This document shows, piece after piece, positions 8,059 to 17,146 of a stretch of DNA of 64,000 nt. This stretch comes from Phycisphaeraceae bacterium. Its GTDB lineage: Bacteria > Planctomycetota > Phycisphaerae > Phycisphaerales > UBA1924. Both the position numbers and the translations under genes were made by a program. The notes under the pieces are model-generated. The model was not told the origin of the DNA. It did no database searches and worked only from the letters and a program-made list of their open reading frames with translations. Location of the stretch: contig JAHBXB010000001.1 of NCBI GenBank assembly GCA_019636655.1, positions 930,001 to 994,000 of the forward strand. The letters run 5' to 3'. Within the stretch, counting starts at the first letter, position 1. The number at the start of each line of letters is the position of its first letter.

Positions 8059-9237
8059 ATGCGCACCATGTTCCGTCTGAGCCTCGTGATTGCCGCAGTT
8101 CTTGCGCTCGCTACGCTGACGAGTGCGCAGCCCATCGGGCGCGATCCGTCAGGCGGCCAGTTCTCCGCGCCCGGCGCGGCGACGTCGTCCGCAGACCAAT
8201 CAGTCCCCGCCTCCATCAGCATCCAGGACGTCGTACGGATCCAGGGCCAGGGGCGATTCACCCTCCGTGGTCTGGGCATCGTCGTCGGCCTGAACGGCAC
8301 CGGTGACAGCGGCGCCGAGCTGGCCCTCGCCCGTCCACTGGCCCAGGTGTACGCCAACAACGGGAACCCGCTCCCCGAGCTCAAGGAGCTGGCCAAGGGG
8401 AACACCGCCGCGCTCGTGTGGGTCGATTGCGACATCCCCGAGACCGGCGCCCTCATCGACGACCGGTTCGACGTGCACGTCAGTGCGATGCACAGCGCCA
8501 AGAGTCTCGAAGGCGGCCGCCTGATCATCGCCCCACTCATGGGCCCGCTCGTGGGGAGCAAGCCCTACGCGATGGCATGGGGCTCGATCACCATCGAGGG
8601 TTCCGCCTCGCCGCGGACGGGAGTGATCCGCAGCGGCGCGCAGATGATCCAGAACACGCTCCGCAACCCCATCACCGATTCGCTCACGCTGATCGTCACC
8701 CCGGAGGCCCGCGGCTGGACCACCACGGGCACCATCGCCAACCAGATCAACGGCGCCGCCGGGCGGCTCGACGACGAGACCGCCGGGCCCCAGATCGCCC
8801 GCGCAATCGACGAAACGACCATCCACATCGTCATCCCCGACCAAGAGCGAGCCGACCCGGCGAACTTCATCTCCCGCATCATGACCATGCGCCTGAGCCC
8901 GACCCTTCTGGCCCTCCCGGCCGAGGTGCTGGTGAACGAGCGCGTCGGTCTGATCACAGTGACCGGCGACGTCGAGATCTCGCCCGTCGTCGTAGCGCAC
9001 AAGGACATGGTCGTCACCACGCTTACGCCACCCCTTCAGCCCACGGCACAGAACCCGCTCGTCGAGCGGGACGCATGGGTCTCTATGGCCACATCGGGGA
9101 GGCCTGTCGAGCGCGCCCGCCTCGACGACCTGCTGCGGATCTTCCGCACCCTCGATGTGCCGGTGAAGGACCAGATCCACATCATCAACCAGATCCACGC
9201 CTCCGGCCGGTTGCACGCCAAACTGAGGGCCCAATGA
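8059..9237 (+). CDS. flgI: Flagellar P-ring protein FlgI
   Basis: The product has 392 residues if it starts at 8059; an ATG at 8068 and a GTG at 8008 are alternatives, but only the first two place the signal peptide (LSLVIAAVLALATLTSA) correctly. FlgI hallmarks are VRIQGQGRFTLRGLGIVVGLNGTGDSG at the mature N-terminus (quoted in part: GLGIVVGLNGTGDSG), then ATLVVTA-like SLTLIVTPEARGWTT, and LLRIFRTLDVPVKDQIHI near the end. It forms the periplasmic P-ring bearing around the rod. The stop overlaps the next gene by 4 bases (ATGA), indicating translational coupling. Confidence 0.95.
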   Translation: MRTMFRLSLVIAAVLALATLTSAQPIGRDPSGGQFSAPGAATSSADQSVPASISIQDVVRIQGQGRFTLRGLGIVVGLNGTGDSGAELALARPLAQVYANNGNPLPELKELAKGNTAALVWVDCDIPETGALIDDRFDVHVSAMHSAKSLEGGRLIIAPLMGPLVGSKPYAMAWGSITIEGSASPRTGVIRSGAQMIQNTLRNPITDSLTLIVTPEARGWTTTGTIANQINGAAGRLDDETAGPQIARAIDETTIHIVIPDQERADPANFISRIMTMRLSPTLLALPAEVLVNERVGLITVTGDVEISPVVVAHKDMVVTTLTPPLQPTAQNPLVERDAWVSMATSGRPVERARLDDLLRIFRTLDVPVKDQIHIINQIHASGRLHAKLRAQ

Positions 9238-9641
9238 CGGGTATCACGCAGGAGATGCCGAGCCGGAACCCGCTGTTCTCGCCCGCGAGCCCGGCGGCGG
9301 CGATGTCGCTCGCAACCCGCCAGCGGGACTTTGCAGCGGCCATCTCGCGGGCGTCCATCCTGCATGGTGCGACGCCCGAGCAACAGGCCCGCGAGAGCGC
9401 CGAGGAGTTCGTTGCCATCGCCCTGGTTCAGCCCGTGCTCACCCACCTTCGCAACACGAACAACGCCGCCAGCCCGTTCCAGCCCACCAGCGCCGAGAAA
9501 AACTTCCGCGGGTTTGCTGACGCCCAGGTGGCTCGGCAGATCGTCCGCACCAAGCAGTTTCCCCTGGTCGACCGGGTCGCGCAGCAGATCCTGGACCATG
9601 TCACCAAGCGATCCCCGGGCGCCCTGGAGGCCTCCGCATGA
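9234..9641 (+). CDS. flgJ: FlgJ-type rod-binding protein (N-terminal domain only)
   Basis: The product has 135 residues and corresponds to the rod-binding half of FlgJ, without the C-terminal muramidase found in enterobacteria. The conserved helical pattern AEEFVAIALVQPVLTHLR at residues 54-71 and the later NFRGFADAQVARQIV fit this domain. It probably caps or scaffolds rod assembly. The ATG overlaps the flgI stop by 4 bases, and its own stop overlaps the next ATG in the same way, so three genes are read as one coupled unit. A separate peptidoglycan hydrolase must supply the missing activity. Confidence 0.8.
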   Translation: MTGITQEMPSRNPLFSPASPAAAMSLATRQRDFAAAISRASILHGATPEQQARESAEEFVAIALVQPVLTHLRNTNNAASPFQPTSAEKNFRGFADAQVARQIVRTKQFPLVDRVAQQILDHVTKRSPGALEASA

Positions 9642-10186
9642 TCATGCCACAACCGCCAGCATCGGCCGCGGTCGCCGCGGATGCGGTCGACCGTCTCGAG
9701 GACATCCTCGATCAGCTTGCCACGCACCACCAGACCCTGCTCGACCTTGCCCGCCGACAGCAGGCGGCGATTGCCACCGCCGATGCGCCAACCCTCCAGC
9801 GCCTCGTGACGCTCCAGAACCAGGCCGTGCAGCAGATCGCGGCGCTCGAGCATGACCGCGGCATGGCTGTGGCCAGCATCGCGAGGGCCACCGGCCGTCA
9901 ACCCTCTGCCCTCCCTGCCGCCGCCAGCCTCTCCTGGCTTGCGAGCGGGCTTGATGCTACTGCGCGGCAACGGCTCTCCGACGCCGCGTCCCGGCTGATG
10001 ACAATCCTCCGTTCGCTCCGGCACGAGCACGAGGTCATCAGGGCCGCGACCACGTCCCTGACCACCCACATGGACGGCATCATCCGCCAGATCGCTCGCC
10101 GTCTCTCCCACGCCGGCACCTATGCCCGGCACGGGGGCGTTGATGCCGGCCCGACCGTGCAGTCCGCACTCGACATGAGCCTCTAA
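9638..10186 (+). CDS. flgN: FlgN-like export chaperone for FlgK and FlgL
   Basis: The 182-residue, mostly alpha-helical protein has a long coiled-coil-like N-terminal half (RLEDILDQLATHHQTLL, then LQRLVTLQNQAVQQIAALE). This is the arrangement of FlgN, the cytosolic chaperone that holds hook-junction proteins before export. The identification rests on secondary-structure pattern and position, since sequence conservation in this family is low. It sits directly before flgK and flgL, the expected clients, with a 4-base overlap with the gene upstream. Confidence 0.75.
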   Translation: MIMPQPPASAAVAADAVDRLEDILDQLATHHQTLLDLARRQQAAIATADAPTLQRLVTLQNQAVQQIAALEHDRGMAVASIARATGRQPSALPAAASLSWLASGLDATARQRLSDAASRLMTILRSLRHEHEVIRAATTSLTTHMDGIIRQIARRLSHAGTYARHGGVDAGPTVQSALDMSL

Positions 10187-10201
10187 CCGCCGAGCGAAAC
10201 C

Positions 10202-11947
10202 ATGGGTCTGACGACCGCACTCCAGATCGGCCGATCCGCGCTGAACGCGAGCCAGATCGCGCTCCAGGTAACCGGCAACAACTTCGCCAACGCCGCCACA
10301 CCCGGGTATTCGCGCCAGATCGCCACCCTGGCCCCATCCGCGGGCGTCAGCGAGGGCGGCTTTATTTTGGGCCGCGGCGTCTTCGTGCAGGATGTCCGGC
10401 GTCAGACCGACGCGGCGCTCCTGGCCAGGCTCAACTCGTCGGTCTCCCACGAGTCCGCCGCGGGGATGGACCTCCAGCTCCTCTCGCGGGTCGAATCGGT
10501 CCTCAATGAACTGACCGACTCGGATATTTCCAGCGAACTCTCCCGGTTCTTCAACGCATGGTCCGAGCTGGCCAACAGTCCCGGGTCAGCCGGGGCCCGT
10601 TCGCTCGTCGTACAGCAGGGCAGCACGCTTGCCAGCTTCCTGCGCACCACACGCAGCGACCTCGTGCAGATCCGGAATCAACTCGACTCGGAACTCGATG
10701 CGAATGTCAGCCGCGCCAGCGACCTGCTCTCGCAGATCGCCGGTCTCAACAGCTCAATCGTCGCGGCGGAGGGGGGTAGTTCCCAGGCCAACAGTTTGCG
10801 GGACCAGCGGGACTCGCTCGTCCTTCAACTCTCCCAGTACCTTGACATCTCGACGGTCGAGCAGGCCAACGGAACGCTCGACGTGCTCGTTGGCTCGACC
10901 CCGGTGGTCCAGGGAGGCCGTTCGCTCGGACTCCAAGTGCGGCGAGAGTCCGACGGCACCCAATCAAGCGTTCGGATATCGACCATCGACAGCCCCCGAG
11001 ACGTTACAGTCCACTCCGGAACCATCGGCTCCCTGGTGTCTCAGCGAGGCAAGCTCGTTGATGGAACCATTGACTCGATCGACACGATCGCGTCCCAGCT
11101 CATCTTCCAGGTCAACAAGATCCACAGCGTCGGGTACGGCGCCACACCGATGACTTCGATTCGAGGCACGCAGAACGTCCCGGCTGCCGACCTCGTCCGC
11201 TCGCTCAATGACCCCGCCAACTCCACCTTCGCGGCACTGCCGTTTGCCGCGACGAACGGCGGATTCAGCGTTACCGTCACCAACTCACAGACCGGCGCGA
11301 CGCAGACCGTGCGGATCCCGGTGGACCTCGATGGCATCGACAACTCCGGCCAGCCGGGGTTTGCCAACGATACCTCTGTCCAGTCGCTCGCTGCCTCGCT
11401 TGGTTCGATCGCCAACCTTTCCGCCACCACTAACCCCGACGGCACGCTAAGCGTCTCGGCGGCCACCGGCTATTCATTCTCGTTCTCGGATGATTCCTCC
11501 GGCGTCCTCGCCGTTCTCGGTGTGAACTCCTACTTCACCGGCACTACGGCCCGCGACATTGACGTTCGGCAGGACCTCTCTTCGTCGCCGCAACTGCTGA
11601 GCGCCGGCGCCGTTGTCAACGGGCAGCCCAACGACAACGCCAGCGCCATGGGGATCGCCGCCCTCCAGGACGCCGCCAACGCGGCGCTCGGCGGCCAAAC
11701 CATCCGCGGAGCCTGGACGCAGTCCGTCCAGTCAATCGGCGCTCGCACCGCAGAAGCCCAAACCCGGTCGTCCGCCGCGACGCTCGTTCGACAGAATCTC
11801 GACGCCCAGAAGTCCGCCATCTCCGGTGTCAGCGTCGACGAGGAATCCATCAACCTCATTAACTACCAGCGCCAATACCAGGGCGCCGCCCGCTTCATCT
11901 CGGCCGTCGATGAACTGACTCAGATCCTGATCAACCTCATCCGCTAG
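10202..11947 (+). CDS. flgK: Hook-filament junction protein FlgK (HAP1)
   Basis: The product has 581 residues. The N-terminal motif QVTGNNFANAATPGYSRQ at about residues 23-40 and the following VFVQDVRRQTDAAL are typical of FlgK. Its FlgE-like C-terminus reads SVDEESINLINYQRQYQGAARFI and ends with a heptad-rich helix (VDELTQILINLIR). It forms the first of the two junction layers between hook and filament and is secreted by the flagellar type III apparatus. Length is close to the usual 550. flgL follows 41 bases later. Confidence 0.94.
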   Translation: MGLTTALQIGRSALNASQIALQVTGNNFANAATPGYSRQIATLAPSAGVSEGGFILGRGVFVQDVRRQTDAALLARLNSSVSHESAAGMDLQLLSRVESVLNELTDSDISSELSRFFNAWSELANSPGSAGARSLVVQQGSTLASFLRTTRSDLVQIRNQLDSELDANVSRASDLLSQIAGLNSSIVAAEGGSSQANSLRDQRDSLVLQLSQYLDISTVEQANGTLDVLVGSTPVVQGGRSLGLQVRRESDGTQSSVRISTIDSPRDVTVHSGTIGSLVSQRGKLVDGTIDSIDTIASQLIFQVNKIHSVGYGATPMTSIRGTQNVPAADLVRSLNDPANSTFAALPFAATNGGFSVTVTNSQTGATQTVRIPVDLDGIDNSGQPGFANDTSVQSLAASLGSIANLSATTNPDGTLSVSAATGYSFSFSDDSSGVLAVLGVNSYFTGTTARDIDVRQDLSSSPQLLSAGAVVNGQPNDNASAMGIAALQDAANAALGGQTIRGAWTQSVQSIGARTAEAQTRSSAATLVRQNLDAQKSAISGVSVDEESINLINYQRQYQGAARFISAVDELTQILINLIR

Positions 11948-11988
11948 CCATCCCGCGACCAGTCCCAGTACTCATCTCCGAGACCGCC

Positions 11989-14052
11989 ATGAGCTCGATC
12001 CCATCCAACCTGTCGCGTGTCCCGAACCTGCTCGCCTCACAGATCTACTACACCAATCTCAACCGCTCGAACCTTTCCATGCTCCACTTGCAGGAGCAAC
12101 TCGCTTCGGCCAGGTCCGTCAACCGCCCTAGCGACGACTCGGTCAAAGCCGCGTCCATCCTCGCCCTCGACGACATTCTCGAGCGGTCCGAGCAGCGTGT
12201 CCGGAACCTCGATTCCGCCAGCAACTCCCTGAATCTCCTGGATACGTCCATCGGTGAGGCCAACGACCTCGTTCTCCAGGCCAAGGATGTCGCCGCCAGC
12301 CAGATCGGCGCCACGTCCGATGCCGCGACGCGTCGCAACCAGGCCATCGTCATCGACTCGGTCATCCGCCAGCTCTCCTCCCTCGCCAATCGCGAGACCA
12401 ACGGCCTCTACCTCTTTGGCGGAGCAACACCGACCCAGGCGCCGCTCTCGGAGTTCCTCGGCGGGTACCGCTATACCGCGCGTGGCGATGGTCTCTACAC
12501 GGACCTGGGCGCGTCGATCAGGGTCCCGGTCACTCTCGGAGGGAGCAGTACGATCGGCCAGACCTCCGCCCGGCTCCGCTCTACAACGGACCTCAATCCC
12601 AGTCTGACACCCCAGACCCGCATCGCCGACCTCGGAGGTGCGCGAGGGCTTGGCGTCTCGCTCTCTCAACTCTCCTTCTCGTTCAACGGCGGCCCTGCCG
12701 CGACGGTCGACCTCTCCACGGCGGATTCCGTACAGAATGTTGCCGACTCGCTCACGGCCGCGATCCGCCAATACGAAACGGATCACTCGGTCACCATCCT
12801 CGGGCCCGGCGGCATCTCGCTCGTCGGCGGCTCCCTCGCGATCGACGTTGTCCCGGCCGGCAGCGGTCCCAATCCGACGCTGACATTCACCGACATTGGA
12901 GTTGGATCCGTAGCACAGGATCTAGGGCTCTCGGCGGCCCCCTTCTCGGCCACAAGCCCCACCGGGAGCGACCTGAACCCCAGGCTCTCTCTGCTGACTC
13001 CCCTGAGCGCCGTCCCCGGCCTTGCCCTTCCGCTCGGCTCGATCAACCTCCGCTTCACCGGCCCGAATACGTCGTCGCTGTCAACGGTCGACCTTTCCTC
13101 GGCTCAAACCATCGGCGATATCCGGAACCTCATCCAAACCGGTGCCCCCGGCGTCCGGGTCGAAATCAATGCGGCGGGCACCGGCATCGACCTGTTCAAT
13201 GAGGTCTCCGGCCCCCGCCTCTCCGTTGAAGAGGTTCCGCCACCCGCCGGCGGAACCACGGCTACTCAACTGGGAATTCGCTCATACTCCCTCGCAACAG
13301 CTCTCTCCGACTTCAACGACGGCCGCGGCGTACGAATCGTCGACGGAGCTACCAACCCCGTCACCGGCCTGCCCGATCCAGCGGCCAACGTCGATTTCAC
13401 GATCCGCCTTGGCGACGGCAGTTCCTTCTCCGTCGACCTGAGGCCCCAGGATCTCACCGATGTCCAGTCCGTGATCGCCCGGATCAATGCCGAGGCCGCC
13501 GCCGCGGTGACTGCAGGGCAGATCCCACCGGGGTCGTTCTCGGCCGGTCTCACGAACGGCCAGAACGGGATCGCGTTCTTTGACCCCCTCAACCTGGGGG
13601 CGATCACCGTAACCCGCCAGAACAACTCACCGGCGGCCGAGGACCTCGGCCTCGTCGGTGGAACGTACGACAGCGCAAGTGCGACGTATCTAGCGCAAGA
13701 TCGGGCGTCGGTGCGCGTGAACAACTTGTTCAGCACCCTCATTGATCTGCGCGATGCGCTCACCCGTGACGACAGCAATGGCATAGCGATTGCGGGTACG
13801 CAACTCGACGCCGCGGTGGAATCCCTCGCCTCCACCCGCGCCCTGGTCGGCGTGTACGCCAACCGGATCGAGAGGGCGAAGGAACGCCAGGAAGACCAGC
13901 GAGTGCTGGACGAAAAGACGAGATCCGAGCTCCGCGACCTTGACTACACGGATGCGGCAATCCGCTTCAGCCTCCTCCAGACCCAGTTGCAGGCGGGACA
14001 GCAATCCGCCTCACAGGTCCTGACCCGATCCCTCCTCGACTTCCTTGGCTAA
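11989..14052 (+). CDS. flgL: Hook-filament junction protein FlgL (HAP3), enlarged
   Basis: The product has 687 residues, about twice the length of E. coli FlgL (317). Flagellin-like D0/D1 helices are at both ends: LHLQEQLASARSVNRPSDD and SANSLNLLDTS-like NSLNLLDTSIGEANDLV at the start, and the C-terminal IRFSLLQTQLQAGQQSASQVL. The extra middle section (about residues 200-570) holds repeated beta-rich segments of the flagellin hook-IN type, for example TVDLSTADSVQNVADSLTAAI and STVDLSSAQTIGDIRNLI. These would project from the filament surface. It follows flgK and ends the hook-associated block. Confidence 0.9.
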   Translation: MSSIPSNLSRVPNLLASQIYYTNLNRSNLSMLHLQEQLASARSVNRPSDDSVKAASILALDDILERSEQRVRNLDSASNSLNLLDTSIGEANDLVLQAKDVAASQIGATSDAATRRNQAIVIDSVIRQLSSLANRETNGLYLFGGATPTQAPLSEFLGGYRYTARGDGLYTDLGASIRVPVTLGGSSTIGQTSARLRSTTDLNPSLTPQTRIADLGGARGLGVSLSQLSFSFNGGPAATVDLSTADSVQNVADSLTAAIRQYETDHSVTILGPGGISLVGGSLAIDVVPAGSGPNPTLTFTDIGVGSVAQDLGLSAAPFSATSPTGSDLNPRLSLLTPLSAVPGLALPLGSINLRFTGPNTSSLSTVDLSSAQTIGDIRNLIQTGAPGVRVEINAAGTGIDLFNEVSGPRLSVEEVPPPAGGTTATQLGIRSYSLATALSDFNDGRGVRIVDGATNPVTGLPDPAANVDFTIRLGDGSSFSVDLRPQDLTDVQSVIARINAEAAAAVTAGQIPPGSFSAGLTNGQNGIAFFDPLNLGAITVTRQNNSPAAEDLGLVGGTYDSASATYLAQDRASVRVNNLFSTLIDLRDALTRDDSNGIAIAGTQLDAAVESLASTRALVGVYANRIERAKERQEDQRVLDEKTRSELRDLDYTDAAIRFSLLQTQLQAGQQSASQVLTRSLLDFLG

Positions 14053-14181
14053 CGCCGAGGGGGTTGAGTTCAAAGAACGACTCGCCGCATCGGCCGCGGC
14101 GGGCCACGACGACAGGATGTCACCCCGTCGAGGATCGGCGGGATCCTTCAGGATGATCGGCCGACTGACCGGAGCGCACCG

Positions 14182-14637
14182 ATGCAAGTGCGGACCACGA
14201 GATTCGGAAGCCTCGAGATCTCCGACGAGCGAGTGATCTCATTCCCCAAGGGCCTGCTCGGCTTCGCCGATTGCCGCCGGTTCTGCCTGCTCGAGCCGGC
14301 GGAGGACGCGTGTTTTTTCTGGCTGCAGTCGCTCGATGAGCCGTCGCTCGCGTTCGTCGTCACCGATCCGTCGTTCTTCATCCCGGAGTACACCGTTCCG
14401 ATCCGGGAAGACCAGATGGTCGAACTCAAGCTCCCGCGCCTCGAGGACGCCCAGGTTTTCGTGATCGTCAACAAGGTTGATCTCACGCTGACCGGCAACC
14501 TCCAGGGCCCGCTGGTGATCAACACGCTGGACCGCGTCGCAGAGCAGTTCGTGCTCGCCGAGAAGCGGTGGACCACCCGCCACCCCCTCGTCAACCTGCA
14601 GTCCCAGGCGACCACCCCGGCCGCCATGTCCGCCTGA
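14182..14637 (+). CDS. fliW: Flagellar assembly factor FliW
   Basis: The product has 151 residues. Conserved FliW features are VISFPKGLLGFADCRRFCLLE near residues 18-38 (in part: FPKGLLGF) and the ending that includes NTLDRVAEQFVL. In other bacteria FliW binds both flagellin and CsrA; when flagellin accumulates it releases FliW, which then restrains CsrA's repression of flagellin translation. Finding fliW directly before csrA and two flagellin genes matches that partner-switch circuit. GGAG sits 7 bases before the ATG. Confidence 0.92.
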   Translation: MQVRTTRFGSLEISDERVISFPKGLLGFADCRRFCLLEPAEDACFFWLQSLDEPSLAFVVTDPSFFIPEYTVPIREDQMVELKLPRLEDAQVFVIVNKVDLTLTGNLQGPLVINTLDRVAEQFVLAEKRWTTRHPLVNLQSQATTPAAMSA

Positions 14638-14803
14638 CCCCTCTCCCCGGGCGGACCGCTGGCCTGCCCAAGCACCGTGATCCACAAGACCACCACGATC
14701 CCGGACCGCGTTCTACAGCCGCGTTGGCCATGGATGGCCGCGCGCCCATTCACCCCCGCTACCCCTCGCGCTAGCACGAACGGACCTAGGAAGGAGCCGA
14801 TGA

Positions 14804-15142
14804 ATGCTGGTTCTCTCACGTCAGCGCGACGAGACGATCATGATCGGCGACGAGATCGAGATCACCGTCGTCGACATTCGAGGCGACAAAGTTCGCCTCG
14901 GGATCACCGCACCCACTCGAATTGCCGTGCACCGCAAAGAGGTGTACGAGGCGATCCGGGCGGAGAACGAGCGGGCATCCCATCTCAACGCGCAGATGAA
15001 CAGCGGCGACATGGATGTCCTGCGCCGAACACTCGCACCTGGACCGCAGCGGACCCCCGGCAAGTCCAGGCCCCGCGGCATCTCCAGCCTTACCAACCCG
15101 CCACGGGCCGAGCCGCCGCCGGGCGATGCCCGAACCGCATGA
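14804..15142 (+). CDS. csrA: Carbon storage regulator CsrA with a long C-terminal tail
   Basis: The product has 112 residues. The RNA-binding core is [16 protein letters not shown] through the strand [22 protein letters not shown] (quoted in part: [16 protein letters not shown]), including the conserved Arg in the VHR segment. The core ends near residue 60. The remaining 50 residues are Pro/Arg-rich and not part of ordinary CsrA (about 60-75 residues). It represses translation by binding GGA motifs over ribosome sites; candidate targets are the two flagellin leaders downstream. AAGGAG lies 7 bases before the ATG. Confidence 0.93.
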   Translation: MLVLSRQRDETIMIGDEIEITVVDIRGDKVRLGITAPTRIAVHRKEVYEAIRAENERASHLNAQMNSGDMDVLRRTLAPGPQRTPGKSRPRGISSLTNPPRAEPPPGDARTA

Positions 15143-15247
15143 CCCCTCCCCAGCACCAGCCGGCCACGCGCCGCAACCACCTCTATCAGATGCGCACGCT
15201 GGATTGCCGCGGCGCTTCAACGGCACTGTGTCACCCGCCCTTAGCCT

Positions 15248-15263
15248 CAATCACGGAGGATTG
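15248..15263 (+). promoter_or_regulatory. CsrA-type hairpin over the first flagellin ribosome site
   Basis: CAATC pairs perfectly with GATTG around the hexaloop ACGGAG, giving the classical CsrA target shape (ANGGAN in a loop). The loop GGAG is also the Shine-Dalgarno of the flagellin ATG at 15266, so CsrA binding would block initiation. An outer AGCC/GGCT pairing (15243-15246 with 15268-15271) could extend the stem past the start codon. Confidence 0.7.
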
Positions 15264-15265
15264 CA

Positions 15266-16819
15266 ATGGCTAGGATCAACTCGAATATTCCAAGCATGAT
15301 CGCCCGGGCCAACCTCAACCGGGCCAACAAGGACTTGGAAGTCCGCCTTCAGCGTCTCTCAACCGGGCTTCAGATCAACCGCGGCGCGGACAACCCGGCC
15401 GGCCTGATCATCTCCGAGCGCCTCCGCTCGGAGGTCTCGGGGCTCAACCAGGCCGTCGCCAACTCCGAGCGTGCCTCCTCGGTGATCGCGACGACCGAGG
15501 GCTCGCTCGCCGAGGTATCCGACCTCCTGAACTCCATCAAATCGCTCGTGGTTGAGGCCGCCAACACCGGCGCCATCTCCAACGAGGAGCGAGCCGCCAA
15601 CCAGCTTCAGATCGATTCGGCGATCGAGACGATTACCAGGATCTCCAACTCGGCCTCGTTCGGTGGGCTCAAACTGCTCAACGGCGAACTCGACTACGTG
15701 CTTTCCGGGGTCAGCACCTCGGCCATCTCCAAGGCCCAGATCCACGGCGCAAACTTCGCCGGGCAGCGGAACATCCAGGTCAACGTTCAGACCGTAGCAT
15801 CCGCTCAGACCGGCTCGCTCTTCCTGCGGGGCGATTACGCCTCGGCACCGGCCTTCAACGGCACGCTCCAGTCCTCGACGACCCTCGAAATCGCCGGCGT
15901 CCATGGCGTCCAGACCCTGGAGTTCCTCTCGGGAACCAGCCTGGCCCAGCTTGTCTCTTCCATCAACTCGTTCTCCGAATCGACAGGCGTCTCCGCGTCC
16001 CTCATCAACCCGGGCAACCCGTCCTCCGGTCTGGTTTTCTCCAGCACCGGGTACGGGTCCGCCTCGTTCGTCTCCGTCAAGCGGATCGGCGGTCCCGTTG
16101 ACGGCGGCTACTTCGCCACCTACGAGCTGCAGAATAACTTCGCCCGCCCGGCTGCCTTCTCGTTCTCTGACCCCACCATCGCCGCCCAACTCACGGTCTC
16201 CAACCGCGATGAGGGTCGCGACATCTCCGCCATCGTGAACGGCACCCTCGCGTCCGGCAGGGGCACCAACATCTCCCTGCAGAACTCGACTTCTCTCTCC
16301 CTCGACCTATCTCTGTCCACCGCGTTTGCAACCCGAAACAGTCAGACCTCCACCTTCTACATCACCGGTGGCGGGGCCTTATACCAGCTGGGCGGCGAGA
16401 TCAACACCTCTCAGCAGGTCAACATCGGTGTACAATCCGTGGCGGCCTCTCGACTCGGCGGCGCCATGGTGAACGGCGTCATGCAGTTCATCGCCTCTCT
16501 CAAGTCGGGCGGCGCCAACGACCTGCGATCGAGGAACTTCACCGGCGCCAGCACGATCCTCGACTCAGCCATCGACGAGGTCGCGATGATCCGTGGTCGC
16601 CTCGGCGCTTTCGAGAAGAACACGCTACAGACCAACGTCCGATCGGTACAGGCCGCCATCGAGAACCTCACCGCCTCGGAATCCAACATCCGCGACGCTG
16701 ACTTTGCCAAGGAAACCTCGGCCCTCACCCGGTCGCAGATCCTGACCTCCGCCGGCACTTCGGTTCTTTCTCTTGCGAACCAGCAGTCCCAGCAGGTCCT
16801 CCAGCTGCTCCGAGGTTGA
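15266..16819 (+). CDS. fliC: Flagellin, first copy
   Basis: The product has 517 residues. The N-terminal D0/D1 helices show NLNRANKDLEVRLQRLSTGL and INRGADNPAGLIISERL; the C-terminal helices show SAIDEVAMIRGRLGAFEKN and ESNIRDADFAKETSALTR. Both ends are needed for filament polymerisation. The middle (about 170-400) is a beta-rich surface domain with hook-IN-type segments such as STTLEIAGVHGVQTLEF. GGAGG lies in a CsrA-type hairpin just before the ATG. An intrinsic terminator follows at 16853-16895, so it is probably a separate transcript from the second flagellin. Confidence 0.95.
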   Translation: MARINSNIPSMIARANLNRANKDLEVRLQRLSTGLQINRGADNPAGLIISERLRSEVSGLNQAVANSERASSVIATTEGSLAEVSDLLNSIKSLVVEAANTGAISNEERAANQLQIDSAIETITRISNSASFGGLKLLNGELDYVLSGVSTSAISKAQIHGANFAGQRNIQVNVQTVASAQTGSLFLRGDYASAPAFNGTLQSSTTLEIAGVHGVQTLEFLSGTSLAQLVSSINSFSESTGVSASLINPGNPSSGLVFSSTGYGSASFVSVKRIGGPVDGGYFATYELQNNFARPAAFSFSDPTIAAQLTVSNRDEGRDISAIVNGTLASGRGTNISLQNSTSLSLDLSLSTAFATRNSQTSTFYITGGGALYQLGGEINTSQQVNIGVQSVAASRLGGAMVNGVMQFIASLKSGGANDLRSRNFTGASTILDSAIDEVAMIRGRLGAFEKNTLQTNVRSVQAAIENLTASESNIRDADFAKETSALTRSQILTSAGTSVLSLANQQSQQVLQLLRG

Positions 16820-16852
16820 TCCGCCCGGTAGAGCGTCCCAATAACCCGTACG

Positions 16853-16895
16853 CCGCCCCCGCATCGTCTCGATAACGGGGGCGGTTTTTATTTTT
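16853..16895 (+). terminator. Intrinsic terminator after the first flagellin
   Basis: A 9-base-pair perfect stem CCGCCCCCG / CGGGGGCGG with a 14-base loop is followed by TTTTTATTTTT. Confidence 0.9.
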
Positions 16896-17132
16896 GGGGC
16901 ATGTTCCGGCGCTGGTAATCGATTCCGCGCTCAACCCGCCCCCGGTTGCTTCCGATGCTCTTGGCCGTCACCCCGCCGCCTCGGCAGCGTGGGCACGACA
17001 CCGCGGACGGAGCGTGATCCGCCGCGGAGCCCCGGACCTGAGCCGCCCGGGGCACGTGTTACGAGCCGCACACCGCGGCCGGGTGCCCACGAACGAACGG
17101 GCCGCGTCCCATGGCAGGGACGCACGCAGAGC

Positions 17133-17142
17133 ACACGGAGGT
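17133..17142 (+). promoter_or_regulatory. CsrA consensus over the second flagellin ribosome site
   Basis: ACACGGAGGT matches the CsrA consensus ACANGGANGU at every fixed position and includes the GGAGG ribosome site of the ATG at 17147. Only a very short stem is possible around it, unlike at the first flagellin. Confidence 0.6.
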
Positions 17143-17146
17143 CCAC

